Positions 8,800 to 16,689 of a stretch of 54,754 nucleotides of DNA are shown here, piece after piece (position 1 is the stretch's first letter; the number at the start of each line of letters is the position of its first letter). The position numbers and the translations under genes are program-made. The notes under the pieces are model-generated. The model was not told the origin of the DNA, did not search any database, and was given only the letters and a program-made list of their open reading frames with translations. Location of the stretch: positions 1-54,754 of the forward strand of contig CAUHML010000016.1 in the NCBI GenBank assembly GCA_959606905.1, in the 5' to 3' direction. Origin of the DNA: an uncultured Bacteroides sp. (GTDB taxonomy: Bacteria; Bacteroidota; Bacteroidia; Bacteroidales; Bacteroidaceae).

Positions 8800-9168
8800 C
8801 TATTTTTCGTTTTTCCCTCGTTGAATCTGGTCAATGAGTGCTTTAAGCTCATCAACAGACAATCCTTCTTCTTCAATAAAAGAAGACACAACATTGACAT
8901 ACGAATTATTATAGTATTGAGAAATCACTTCTTTAAGAGCAGAACTTTTATACTCCTTCTCCGAAACAAGTGCATAATATTGGTAAGTATTTCCATAAGG
9001 CGTATAACCTACGAATCCTTTCTCCTCCAACCCGCGCACAAGAGTGGAAACGGTATTATAATGCGGCTTGGGATCTTCATAATAAGCTAATAGTCCGCGA
9101 ACAAACATCGGGCCGTTTTCCCAGAAAATACGCATTATTTCTTCTTCTTTTGCTGTCAATCGTTTCAT
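8800..9168 (-). CDS. BlaI/MecI/CopY-family transcriptional repressor
   Basis: 122-residue DNA-binding protein. The N-terminal winged helix (about residues 3-75) has the family pattern LTAKEEEIMRIFW, followed by a helix containing HYNTVSTLVRGLEEKG and a wing around GYTPYGNTYQYY. The C-terminal part is a dimerisation helix region. These repressors are usually inactivated by cleavage through the partner M56 protease, encoded next. No beta-lactamase gene is nearby, so the pair probably senses something other than beta-lactams. It likely autoregulates: two AGTT-N4-AACT dyads lie just upstream of its promoter box. Confidence 0.9.
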   Translation of the reverse strand: MKRLTAKEEEIMRIFWENGPMFVRGLLAYYEDPKPHYNTVSTLVRGLEEKGFVGYTPYGNTYQYYALVSEKEYKSSALKEVISQYYNNSYVNVVSSFIEEEGLSVDELKALIDQIQRGKNEK

Positions 9169-9210
9169 ACATTTCTATATTTTCGGTTTAACTCACCAAG
9201 TATAACGCCA

Positions 9211-9218
9211 CAAATATA
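9211..9218 (-). promoter_or_regulatory. Bacteroides -7 box for blaI-M56
   Basis: The minus strand reads TATATTTG, matching TAnnTTTG, 43 bases upstream of the repressor start. A GTTG sits exactly 19 bases further upstream, close to the TTTG -33 consensus. Confidence 0.6.
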
Positions 9219-9251
9219 GTATTTAATATCGAACAAACAACTAAAAGATGC

Positions 9252-9284
9252 AGTTATTCAACTAAAGAAAACAGTTATTTAACT
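9252..9284 (-). promoter_or_regulatory. candidate repressor operator: two dyads
   Basis: AGTTATTCAACT (9252-9263) and AGTTATTTAACT (9273-9284) both have the form AGTT-N4-AACT. Their centres are 21 bases apart, two helical turns. They lie immediately upstream of the -33 region of the blaI promoter. Binding by the encoded repressor is inference. Confidence 0.4.
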
Positions 9285-9307
9285 ATTCTTATTAGTAGAT
9301 CAGTTCC

Positions 9308-9353
9308 ATACCCTATTATTTCCATATAATAACTACCGGAAATAATAGGGTAT
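9308..9353 (-). terminator. hairpin downstream of the antiporter gene
   Basis: Arms ATACCCTATTATTTCC and GGAAATAATAGGGTAT are perfectly complementary over 16 bases, with a 14-base loop. It lies 12 bases past the antiporter stop codon on the minus strand. Confidence 0.75.
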
Positions 9354-9364
9354 AGAGAGTTTAT

Positions 9365-10543
9365 TTAATCAGTATAGCTCCTTAAAGCCAGGTTTTTCAC
9401 CCAAAGAACAAATATTCCGGTCAAAATCAAGTTCAGTACTAAAGTAAGTACAGAAATTACCAATGCCGGACCTCCCAAATTATATCCCAATGCGATAAAA
9501 ATAATTCCGGCCCCCACTTCACCACGGGTAAACATACCGATAGAAAGTGCCAGTCGTTCACTCAGCTTCCGGTCACGATAGAAAAACATAGGACATAACT
9601 TTCCCACGTTCGACAACAAAGAAACAATTACCACATGAAACAGAATCATCCCCCACGACATCATTTCCTGGGAACCTGTCACCGAATATGCCCCCGAGTG
9701 CGTTTCCGCAAAATTGACTCCGATAAAATGAGGCATACTCATTCCTACCAGGAACATAAAGAAGAAAGAGATTCCGGTAGAAACTCTCCGTTCCACAGGC
9801 GTGTCATGTTCCTTATGCTTCATAATCATACCCAATACAAATGCCGGAAGCAGCACCTCAATATGGATACTTCCCGCCTCTCCGTACAGCTCCTTGCTAC
9901 CGAGATAGAGTATCTGCGTAGCCAGAAATATGATAACCGAATAGAACAGGATCGCTTTCCAGTCCTGACGCCAGTCGTATTTATTCAACTGTTGCCAACC
10001 GGCGGCCAACAGCATAAACACAATCACCACGACAATAATCAACTGCCAGCGCAATCCGATCATCATGATCTGGAGAGGAATCATCAGGATGATCGTATCC
10101 AAATCATCGAAAATAGCCAATACCTGAATCTTCTTATAAATCCAACTGGACTTCAGCCCGATAGCGGCGAGCATGGTAAACAAGATTCCCGCTGATGTCG
10201 GAGCGGCAAAACGGCTCAACAGCAGGTTCTCTTTCCATGCCTCCCAACTATTCCAATAGTCAGGCGGAAGCAAGATAAACACATAGTAGATAGCAATCAT
10301 AAACCAAGGCAAAGCAGCAGTAGCCATTGCTATAAAATAATCCTCGGCATAACTTTTCCAGCGGGACTTGTCGAGCACAAATTCCCGGCCTACATTAATC
10401 ATTATAAAACTAAGACATACATAGAGTAGTATATTCGATATGGACTTCACGGTTCCATACCCCTCACCTGCTATCACCGGCAGGAATTGCGATACGACGA
10501 GCCCCAACATCAGGAAGCCCGAAAAAGACAGAACTTTTCTCAT
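9365..10543 (-). CDS. cation:proton antiporter (CPA, Na+/H+ exchanger type)
   Basis: Polytopic inner-membrane protein of 392 residues with about 11-12 hydrophobic segments, exchanging Na+ or K+ for protons. Features consistent with the family are a mid-protein acidic pair in a membrane helix (FDDLDT) and the late RGEVGAG motif, which resembles the RGE helix of CPA antiporters. I place the start at the ATG at 10543 (MRKVLSFSGF). A longer frame exists only from a TTG at 10579, inside an inverted repeat in the leader. A hairpin separates it from lepA upstream, so it probably has its own promoter, although no TAnnTTTG box is visible. The transported ion cannot be read from sequence. Confidence 0.85.
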   Translation of the reverse strand: MRKVLSFSGFLMLGLVVSQFLPVIAGEGYGTVKSISNILLYVCLSFIMINVGREFVLDKSRWKSYAEDYFIAMATAALPWFMIAIYYVFILLPPDYWNSWEAWKENLLLSRFAAPTSAGILFTMLAAIGLKSSWIYKKIQVLAIFDDLDTIILMIPLQIMMIGLRWQLIIVVVIVFMLLAAGWQQLNKYDWRQDWKAILFYSVIIFLATQILYLGSKELYGEAGSIHIEVLLPAFVLGMIMKHKEHDTPVERRVSTGISFFFMFLVGMSMPHFIGVNFAETHSGAYSVTGSQEMMSWGMILFHVVIVSLLSNVGKLCPMFFYRDRKLSERLALSIGMFTRGEVGAGIIFIALGYNLGGPALVISVLTLVLNLILTGIFVLWVKNLALRSYTD

Positions 10544-10568
10544 ATTTCTAGTTGTTTTTTCTCCAAAA

Positions 10569-10608
10569 GTGATTGCCAAGGAAAGCTCTGCAGACAGAAA
10601 GCAATCAC
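10569..10608 (-). other. inverted repeat in the antiporter leader
   Basis: GTGATTGC (10569-10576) and GCAATCAC (10601-10608) are perfect inverted copies separated by 24 bases. They lie 26-65 bases upstream of the antiporter start codon, so the antiporter mRNA may fold here. A structural or regulatory role is speculative. Confidence 0.4.
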
Positions 10609-10626
10609 CTGGTGTATTAAAAAACT

Positions 10627-10678
10627 AACCGCAAGGCAATTTGTTCAGAAAACCTCTCTGAAAAAACTGCTTGCGGTT
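10627..10678 (-). terminator. lepA terminator
   Basis: Outer arms AACCGCAAGG and CTTGCGGTT pair around an inner CAGA/TCTG hairpin. A T-run follows on the minus strand, and a longer T-run follows on the plus strand. It starts 8 bases after the lepA stop codon. Confidence 0.75.
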
Positions 10679-10685
10679 CTTTTTT

Positions 10686-12467
10686 TTAATCCAGTTTTAA
10701 TACTGCGAGGAAGGCTTTCTGCGGCACTTCCACGTTGCCAATTTGTTTCATTCGTTTTTTACCTTTTTTCTGCTTTTCAAGCAGCTTGCGCTTACGGCTC
10801 ACGTCACCGCCATAACATTTGGCAGTCACATCCTTGCGAACCGCCTTAATCGTTTCGCGGGCAATAATTTTCGCCCCGATAGCGGCTTGAATAGCAATCT
10901 CAAACTGCTGGCGGGGAATCAGTTCCTTCAACTTCTCACACATCCGGCGTCCCATATCATACGCATTGTCAAAGTGGATCAGTGTAGAAAGCGCATCCAC
11001 AGGCTCACCATTCAGCATGATATCCAGCTTGACCAGTTTCGAGGGACGGAAACCGTTCGGATGATAATCGAACGACGCATATCCTTTCGAAATACTTTTC
11101 AGGCGGTCATAGAAGTCAATCACAATTTCCCCCAAAGGCATATTGTAATATATCTCCACCCGGTTGCCGGAAATATATTCCTGTTTAAGCAGTTCCCCGC
11201 GCTTGCCCAGACAGAGCGTCATGATCGGACCTATATAATCGGTCGTTGTAATAATAGACGCTTTGATATACGGTTCTTCAATGTGATCTATCAACGTCGG
11301 ATCAGGCATACCACCGGGGTTATGCACCTCCTTCATATTGCCTTGCTTGTCATATATATTGTAAGATACGTTAGGCACCGTAGTAATCACATTCATATCA
11401 AACTCACGGTCAAGACGTTCCTGCACAATCTCCATGTGAAGCAACCCGAGAAAACCGCAACGGAAACCGAAGCCCAACGCCAACGATGATTCGGGCTGGA
11501 AAGTCAAGGAAGCGTCGTTCAACTGCAATTTCTCCAGAGAAGCACGCAAGTCTTCAAAATCTTCCGCCTCAATCGGGTAGACCCCGGCGAATACCATAGG
11601 CTTTACTTCCTCAAAACCCGCAATCGCCTTGTCACACGGACGAGCCACATGGGTAATGGTATCTCCCACCTTTACCTCTTTCGAAGTCTTGATACCGGAA
11701 ATGATATAGCCTACATCTCCCGTGCGAAGTTCATTCCGGGGAACCAGTTCCATTTTCAGCACCCCCACCTCGTCGGCGTCATACTCCTTACCGGTATTGA
11801 AAAACTTCACTTTGTCACCTTTACGGATCACTCCGTTCTCAATCTTGAAATAAGCGATAATTCCACGGAAAGAGTTGAATACAGAGTCGAAAATCAAAGC
11901 CTGTAACGGTGCTTCCTCATCCCCTTCGGGATGCGGGATACGTTCGATAACGGCTGCCAGGATTTCTTCCACTCCCATACCCGTCTTACCGGATGCGCGG
12001 ATAATTTCTTCCCGCTTGCAACCCAGCAGTTCCACAATCTCATCCTCCACTTCCTCCGGCATGGCACTGGCCATATCGCATTTGTTGATAACGGGAATAA
12101 TCTCAAGGTCGTGTTCAATAGCCATATACAGGTTGGAGATCGTCTGTGCCTGTACTCCCTGCGATGCATCGACAATCAGCAATGCACCTTCGCAAGCGGC
12201 AATGGAACGGGACACCTCATACGAAAAGTCCACGTGCCCCGGAGTATCAATCAGGTTGAGTACATACTTCTCCCCCTTATAGTTATACTCCATTTGGATA
12301 GCATGGCTTTTGATCGTGATCCCTCTTTCCTTCTCCAAGTCCATATCATCAAGCATCTGCCCCGTGGTCACCTGAATGGTGTTGGTAAACTCCAACAAGC
12401 GGTCGGCCAGGGTTGACTTACCGTGGTCGATATGAGCAATAATGCAAAAGTTGCGTATATTCTTCAT
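10686..12467 (-). CDS. lepA: elongation factor 4 (LepA), ribosome back-translocating GTPase
   Basis: Translational GTPase of 593 residues, normal for LepA. The G-domain motifs are intact: AHIDHGKS (11-18), DTPGH (74-78) and NKCD (129-132). EF-G-like domains II, III and V follow. The LepA-specific C-terminal domain ends in a basic stretch rich in Lys ([17 protein letters not shown]), expected to contact the tRNA and ribosome. Cytosolic and membrane-associated in other bacteria. It is framed by hairpin terminators on both sides and has its own promoter box at 12501, so it is monocistronic. Confidence 0.97.
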   Translation of the reverse strand: MKNIRNFCIIAHIDHGKSTLADRLLEFTNTIQVTTGQMLDDMDLEKERGITIKSHAIQMEYNYKGEKYVLNLIDTPGHVDFSYEVSRSIAACEGALLIVDASQGVQAQTISNLYMAIEHDLEIIPVINKCDMASAMPEEVEDEIVELLGCKREEIIRASGKTGMGVEEILAAVIERIPHPEGDEEAPLQALIFDSVFNSFRGIIAYFKIENGVIRKGDKVKFFNTGKEYDADEVGVLKMELVPRNELRTGDVGYIISGIKTSKEVKVGDTITHVARPCDKAIAGFEEVKPMVFAGVYPIEAEDFEDLRASLEKLQLNDASLTFQPESSLALGFGFRCGFLGLLHMEIVQERLDREFDMNVITTVPNVSYNIYDKQGNMKEVHNPGGMPDPTLIDHIEEPYIKASIITTTDYIGPIMTLCLGKRGELLKQEYISGNRVEIYYNMPLGEIVIDFYDRLKSISKGYASFDYHPNGFRPSKLVKLDIMLNGEPVDALSTLIHFDNAYDMGRRMCEKLKELIPRQQFEIAIQAAIGAKIIARETIKAVRKDVTAKCYGGDVSRKRKLLEKQKKGKKRMKQIGNVEVPQKAFLAVLKLD

Positions 12468-12500
12468 GCTGAATTCTTATTATTTTATCTTTTTGGTGTG

Positions 12501-12508
12501 CAAAGATA
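12501..12508 (-). promoter_or_regulatory. Bacteroides -7 box for lepA
   Basis: The minus strand reads TATCTTTG, matching TAnnTTTG, 34 bases before the lepA start. TTTT lies at the -33 spacing. Confidence 0.55.
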
Positions 12509-12525
12509 CGTAAATGGTGGAATAT

Positions 12526-12573
12526 AAAAAAATGCGTTGATAACATTATGACAATGTACCAACGCATTTTTTT
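12526..12573 (-). terminator. terminator of the winged-helix gene
   Basis: AAAAAAATGCGTT pairs with AACGCATTTTTTT around an inner ACATT/AATGT hairpin. T-runs lie on both strands, and it is 21 bases past the stop codon of the small winged-helix gene. Confidence 0.8.
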
Positions 12574-12594
12574 ATTGCTTAAGTGATTGCTCGC

Positions 12595-12795
12595 TTAGAT
12601 CAATTTGATGAAGAGTTCACCTTCCACTTCTTCCACAGAGACTTTGTCTTCTCTCAATAACCAGCCAAGTCCGAGGAACAAATCTTTGTCAACCAATTTA
12701 GTTGCTTTTTTCAATTGCTTGGCAGTCATTCCTTCTGTTTCGTTCAGTGCATTCCAGATAGTACCTGCGATTACACCTGCTTTTTCTTTCAACAT
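12595..12795 (-). CDS. small winged-helix protein (DUF2582 type)
   Basis: 66-residue protein that reads as a stand-alone winged helix. A first helix ends in GTIWNALNE, the MTAKQLKKAT segment fits a recognition-type helix pair, and the KVSVEEVEGELFIKL hairpin forms the wing. This compact family is common in Bacteroidetes. DNA binding is inferred from the fold; no target is known. It has its own promoter box at 12867 and a strong terminator, so it is a single-gene unit between lepA and the C_GCAxxG gene. Confidence 0.8.
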   Translation of the reverse strand: MLKEKAGVIAGTIWNALNETEGMTAKQLKKATKLVDKDLFLGLGWLLREDKVSVEEVEGELFIKLI

Positions 12796-12866
12796 TTGCT
12801 TTGAAATTTTAGTTAGACATGCTTCAAATCATCCTGTCCGACGACTTTCAGATTTTATTTCGGGGA

Positions 12867-12874
12867 CAAAGATA
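12867..12874 (-). promoter_or_regulatory. Bacteroides -7 box for the winged-helix gene
   Basis: The minus strand reads TATCTTTG, an exact TAnnTTTG match, 72 bases upstream of the start codon. Confidence 0.5.
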
Positions 12875-12891
12875 GATATTTTTATGTTATA

Positions 12892-12912
12892 GAACACTTT
12901 ATTGAGTGTTTT
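12892..12912 (-). terminator. small hairpin after the C_GCAxxG gene
   Basis: AACACT and AGTGTT pair with a 6-base loop, about 40 bases past the C_GCAxxG stop codon. The stem is short, so support is moderate. Confidence 0.45.
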
Positions 12913-12948
12913 TTTACTGATTTTGTAATAAAAAAAGCATTTTTTCCT

Positions 12949-13410
12949 TCATTTAGGGTGTTTTTCGAGATATTCCACCCAGATTCTTGCCGCTTCTTCC
13001 ACCATTTTTGCGCACGGGCGTTTGCTATAATACTGAGCTGTACGTTCTTCCGGAATAGTGGAAACCGGTTCTTTTTTCTTTAATCCCAACAATTCCGCAC
13101 AAATCAGAGAGCCGTTACGTTTTTTAAATTCGGCTGCCAGTTCCTGCACTACCGCATAATTGGCAGCTTTTCCTTCCCGGTCTGCCGCCTCCGTAGCCCC
13201 CGTTTTCAGGCCGGCCACCAGAAACAACCCGCACGCAGCCCCGCACGTCTCGCGCATGCGTCCTATTCCTCCGCCGAAAGAGGCGGCCATACGCAATGCC
13301 TGTTCCTGTGTAAATCCGTACATATCGGCAAAAGCAGCCACAACAGACTGTGAGCAATTGTATCCGCTCTTAAAAAGCTCCACCGCTTTTTGTATTCTAT
13401 CTTCTTCCAT
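12949..13410 (-). CDS. C_GCAxxG_C_C family redox protein
   Basis: 153-residue protein carrying the conserved cysteine pattern that names the family: C19 in GYNCSQSVV, the CGAACG segment at 56-61, C104 in LICAELLG and C133 in KRPCAKM. The Gly-rich FGGGIGRM before the second site is also typical. Members are thought to be redox-active or metal-binding, and some sit beside oxidoreductases; no reaction is established. The start codon lies three bases after the stop of the exonuclease III gene. It is therefore the last gene of an apparent mntH-xth-C_GCAxxG unit, which hints at a stress-related role. Confidence 0.85.
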   Translation of the reverse strand: MEEDRIQKAVELFKSGYNCSQSVVAAFADMYGFTQEQALRMAASFGGGIGRMRETCGAACGLFLVAGLKTGATEAADREGKAANYAVVQELAAEFKKRNGSLICAELLGLKKKEPVSTIPEERTAQYYSKRPCAKMVEEAARIWVEYLEKHPK

Positions 13411-13413
13411 AAA

Positions 13414-14187
13414 CTATTTCGTGTTTTTTATTTCCAACATCATCGGACAGTGGTCCGAATGCATGGCGTCATTCAAGATACGTGCGCTCATCAGTAACGG
13501 GCGGACCGGTTCACTGGCCATGCAATAGTCGATTCTCCAACCCTTATTCTTGGCACGCGAGTTAAAACGGTAACTCCACCAGGTATACTCCTGTTTTTCC
13601 GGATAAAGCATACGGAAAGAATCAATGAATCCCGCTGCAAGGAAACGGGTCATCCATTCCCGTTCTTCGGGAAGGAAACCACTGTTCTTTGCGTTCCGGA
13701 CAGGGTCATGAATATCAATCGGCTCGTGGCAAATATTATAATCACCGCAAAGAATCAGGTTCGGACGAGACTTTTGCAACTCCAGCACATACTTCTGAAA
13801 GTCTTCCAGCCACACCATTTTAAAAGCCTGACGCTCATCCCCGCTTGTCCCCGAAGGATGATAAACACTGACCACGGACAAATCTCCAAAGTCCGCACGT
13901 ATAAAACGCCCCTCATTGTCGTATGCCTCCATACCCATTCCGTACTCCACGTGATCCGGTTCCTGCTTCGTAAGTAAAGCCACTCCGCTATATCCTTTCT
14001 TTTGTGCCGAATACAGATAGGACTTATAGCCCAATGCTTCGAACACCTCTCCCGGATACTGGTCCGGTTGCAGTTTTGTCTCTTGCAGACAAAGAATATC
14101 GGGATTCTCCTGCTCCAGCCATTCCGGCAGTCCTTTAGATACGGCAGCACGAAGCCCGTTTACATTATAAGTAATAATCTTCATCAT
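13414..14187 (-). CDS. xth: exodeoxyribonuclease III (AP endonuclease)
   Basis: Mg2+-dependent DNA repair nuclease that cleaves at abasic sites and removes 3'-blocking groups. Family motifs appear in order: ITYNVNGLRAA at the N-terminus, LQETKLQPDQ with the metal-binding Glu, VSVYHPSG, CGDYNICHEPID and the terminal SDHCPM with the catalytic Asp-His pair. WRIDYCM is also present. Length of 257 is normal. The start has two adjacent ATG codons; either is possible. Twenty-five bases separate it from the mntH stop and three from the next gene, so it is probably co-transcribed with both. Confidence 0.94.
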   Translation of the reverse strand: MMKIITYNVNGLRAAVSKGLPEWLEQENPDILCLQETKLQPDQYPGEVFEALGYKSYLYSAQKKGYSGVALLTKQEPDHVEYGMGMEAYDNEGRFIRADFGDLSVVSVYHPSGTSGDERQAFKMVWLEDFQKYVLELQKSRPNLILCGDYNICHEPIDIHDPVRNAKNSGFLPEEREWMTRFLAAGFIDSFRMLYPEKQEYTWWSYRFNSRAKNKGWRIDYCMASEPVRPLLMSARILNDAMHSDHCPMMLEIKNTK

Positions 14188-14212
14188 TCTATATTTTTAA
14201 TTCATGTTCATT

Positions 14213-15466
14213 TCAGGAGAATAGCAGCATGATGTTCAGTACCGATACTATAATCGCAATGGCATACAGCACAAATGTGCTCCAACGGCTATTGACATAC
14301 TCTCCCATTACCTTCCGCGAGGAGGTCAGCCCCACTTGCAGGAATACCGTGAAAGGCAATTGGATGCTGAGTATCATCTGCGAAATAATCAGTCCTTTAA
14401 AAGGATCTCCGATAAAGAAAATCAACAACAGGGCAATTCCCAAAGACAAGAGCACGCCTACCTGCGAGTGACTGTCCTTGATATGATAAGACTCGCCGAA
14501 AATACCGGCAAAGATAGAACCTGCCGCCATTCCGCTTGTGATAGTGGACGAAATGCCCGCCATAAGCAAAGCCAGTGCAAACACGATTGCCGCATTACTT
14601 CCCAACAGCGGTTCCAGCAATGACTGAGCCTGTTGCAATTCCTCCACCTGAATGCCGCTTTTAAAGAAAGTGGCAGCCGCCAGCAGAATCATCGCGCTAT
14701 TGATAGCCCAGCCCACAATCATTGAAAAAAGCGTATCAAACAACTCGTATTTCAACACCTTCTTGATAGAGGCGTCATCTTTTTTATTGTACTCGTGGCT
14801 CTGTATCACTTCCGAATGCAGGAACAGGTTATGCGGCATTACCACCGCCCCCAGTACGCTCATAATAATCAGCATACTTCCTTTCGGGAAAGCCGGAGTG
14901 ACCCACCCCACCGTTGCGGCCGGCCAGTCAATATCCACCAGAAACAACTCATAAATAAACGACAGCCCGATCACCGAGACGAATGCGATAATGGAACGCT
15001 CGATCTTTTTGTAAGAGTTGGTGAAAAGCATAATGGAGACAAAAAGCGTTGTCAGCACAGCCCCCCATATAATAGGAATATCCAACAACATTTCCAATGC
15101 AATGGCACCGCCCAGGATTTCCGCCAATGAAGTGGAAATGGAAGCCAGCACCGCCGTTCCGAGTATAGGACGGGATACCCATTTGGGAGTGTATTTAGTG
15201 GCCGCTTCCGAGAGGCAGAGCCCGGTGACAATCCCCAGGTGGGCAACATTATGTTGAAGAACGATCAGCATGATAGTAGACAGGGTGACCACCCAAAGTA
15301 ACGAATACCCGAATTCAGAACCTGCGGCAAAATTGGAAGCCCAGTTTCCCGGATCAATAAAACCCACAGTAACCAAAAGTCCCGGTCCGATATATTTAAA
15401 GAGATCCAGTCCGCCCAGATATCGCTTATGATCTTTTCGTTTTAAGTCTTGAAAAATATTCTTCAT
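14213..15466 (-). CDS. mntH: Nramp-family Mn2+/Fe2+:proton symporter
   Basis: Inner-membrane divalent metal importer. The two metal-binding helix signatures are clear: DPGN at 38-41 and MPHN at 210-213. The Met in the second favours Mn2+ or Fe2+ over Mg2+ or Ca2+. About 11 membrane segments, 417 residues. I start it at the ATG at 15466 (MKNIFQDLKR), because a longer frame from 15493 would begin inside the promoter box at 15491-15498. It is followed closely by xth and a C_GCAxxG gene. Manganese uptake together with DNA repair would fit an oxidative-stress unit, but no regulator site was identified. Confidence 0.93.
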   Translation of the reverse strand: MKNIFQDLKRKDHKRYLGGLDLFKYIGPGLLVTVGFIDPGNWASNFAAGSEFGYSLLWVVTLSTIMLIVLQHNVAHLGIVTGLCLSEAATKYTPKWVSRPILGTAVLASISTSLAEILGGAIALEMLLDIPIIWGAVLTTLFVSIMLFTNSYKKIERSIIAFVSVIGLSFIYELFLVDIDWPAATVGWVTPAFPKGSMLIIMSVLGAVVMPHNLFLHSEVIQSHEYNKKDDASIKKVLKYELFDTLFSMIVGWAINSAMILLAAATFFKSGIQVEELQQAQSLLEPLLGSNAAIVFALALLMAGISSTITSGMAAGSIFAGIFGESYHIKDSHSQVGVLLSLGIALLLIFFIGDPFKGLIISQMILSIQLPFTVFLQVGLTSSRKVMGEYVNSRWSTFVLYAIAIIVSVLNIMLLFS

Positions 15467-15490
15467 CTTTGCATAATAGTTTATCCAGTA

Positions 15491-15498
15491 CAAATATA
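15491..15498 (-). promoter_or_regulatory. Bacteroides -7 box for mntH-xth
   Basis: The minus strand reads TATATTTG, matching TAnnTTTG, 24 bases before the chosen mntH start. ATTG lies exactly 19 bases further upstream, near the TTTG -33 consensus. It decides the mntH start. Confidence 0.6.
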
Positions 15499-15598
15499 CT
15501 TATAAAGTAACGATTGACAATCCATTTTAGTTCAAAATACCGACAAATTCGGAGAAGAACCGAAAGACATACAGAAGCTTTTTGCCGAACAATAAAAG

Positions 15599-15631
15599 AA
15601 GCCCCCGGCAAAAACAATTTGCCGAAGGCTT
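15599..15631 (-). terminator. terminator of the pheT-yebC-TSCPD operon
   Basis: CGGCAAA pairs with TTTGCCG, and the stem continues as AAGCC/GGCTT with internal mismatches. It lies 33 bases past the TSCPD stop codon. Confidence 0.7.
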
Positions 15632-15664
15632 ACAATCAACTATTAAGAACAAAAAAATTGTCAA

Positions 15665-15910
15665 TCAATATCCCATTTCATGCAATGCACGGCATAGTTG
15701 GTCGGGACAAGACGTCGGTCTGCCACCGCAACGAACCCCTTCAAGTTTCTTTATCACTTCTTCTACCTTCATGCCTTTCACCAGGCGTGAAATTCCTTGA
15801 AGATTACCGTTACATCCTCCCCAGAAGGCCACCTCTTTCACTACACCGTCTTCCACGTTCAGTTCGATGTTCGTGCTGCAAGTCCCCTGAGTTTTATAAA
15901 CATATTCCAT
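15665..15910 (-). CDS. TSCPD-domain protein (TIGR03905 type)
   Basis: 81-residue single-domain protein. The naming motif appears near the end as TSCPDQL, preceded by Cys in VRCGGRP, with further Cys in GTCSTNIEL and WGGCNGN. The same domain occurs at the C-terminus of some adenosylcobalamin-dependent ribonucleotide reductases; the free-standing version has no known function, though the conserved Cys residues suggest metal binding. It starts seven bases after the yebC stop codon and a terminator follows, so it is the last gene of the pheT-yebC unit. Confidence 0.88.
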   Translation of the reverse strand: MEYVYKTQGTCSTNIELNVEDGVVKEVAFWGGCNGNLQGISRLVKGMKVEEVIKKLEGVRCGGRPTSCPDQLCRALHEMGY

Positions 15911-15917
15911 GGCCTGT

Positions 15918-16658
15918 TTATTCTTCTTCTCCGCCTTCCGGTTTCATGTTCGTATAAACAGTCTGCACATCGTCAAACTCTTCCAGACGTTCGATCATCT
16001 TATCCAAAGTTTCACGTTGTTCCGGCGTCACGTCTTTCAAGTCGTTCGGGATATAAGTAAAGTCTCCACCGACATCTTCGAATCCGCATTCTTCCAGATG
16101 TTTCTGGATAGCGGCATAGCTTTTCGGATCTCCGTAGATCGTGATTGTACCTTCCTCATCATCCTGTTCGTACTCATCTTCCACGTCGTAGTCAATCAGG
16201 TCAAGGATCAATTCTTCCATATCCATGCCCTCCTTGATTTTGAAAGTGAACATACACTTATGGTCGAAAAGGAAAGCCAGAGAACCCATAGTTCCGAGGT
16301 TACCGCCGAATTTATTGAATACGGAGCGTACATCAGCCACCGTGCGGGTTGTATTATCAGTCAGCGTATCCACAAAAACAGCAATTCCGTGAGGACCGTA
16401 TCCTTCGTAAGTCATGCTCTTGTAGTCGCTCTGGTCTTTACCCAATGCATTTTTGATAGCACGTTCGATATTGTCTTTCGGCATATTCTCACGCTTACAA
16501 GTAGCGATTACCGAACGCAATGTCGGGTTATTTTCAGGTTCCGGACCACCAGCCTTCACAGCAATGGCAATCTGTTTACCCAGTCTTGTAAATGTTTTAG
16601 CCATGTGGCCCCACCGTTTCAACTTTGCGGCTTTTCTATATTCAAATGCTCTTCCCAT
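15918..16658 (-). CDS. yebC: YebC/TACO1-family translation or transcription factor
   Basis: 246-residue protein of the YebC/PmpR family. The N-terminus carries the family pattern KAAKLKRWGHMAKTFTRLGK, then ENMPKDNIERAIK and YEGYGPHGIAVFV. The acidic middle domain (EDEYEQDDEEG) and the final DDVQTVYTNM are also typical. Recent work links the family to relief of ribosome stalling at proline runs, while older work called it a DNA-binding regulator; the sequence cannot decide. It lies 31 bases downstream of pheT in the same direction, suggesting co-expression with a translation gene. Confidence 0.94.
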   Translation of the reverse strand: MGRAFEYRKAAKLKRWGHMAKTFTRLGKQIAIAVKAGGPEPENNPTLRSVIATCKRENMPKDNIERAIKNALGKDQSDYKSMTYEGYGPHGIAVFVDTLTDNTTRTVADVRSVFNKFGGNLGTMGSLAFLFDHKCMFTFKIKEGMDMEELILDLIDYDVEDEYEQDDEEGTITIYGDPKSYAAIQKHLEECGFEDVGGDFTYIPNDLKDVTPEQRETLDKMIERLEEFDDVQTVYTNMKPEGGEEE

Positions 16659-16689
16659 TGGTTTATATTTTTAGATTGAAATTTAAAGT

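Noticed and set aside
7074..9168. Beta-lactam resistance operon
   Set aside because: BlaI/M56 pair is present but the M56 protein lacks a penicillin-binding sensor domain and no beta-lactamase gene is nearby.
10743..11489. 248-codon plus-strand frame
   Set aside because: Antisense to lepA and without recognisable motifs.
15909..16679. 256-codon plus-strand frame
   Set aside because: Antisense to yebC, Phe/Ser-rich shadow.
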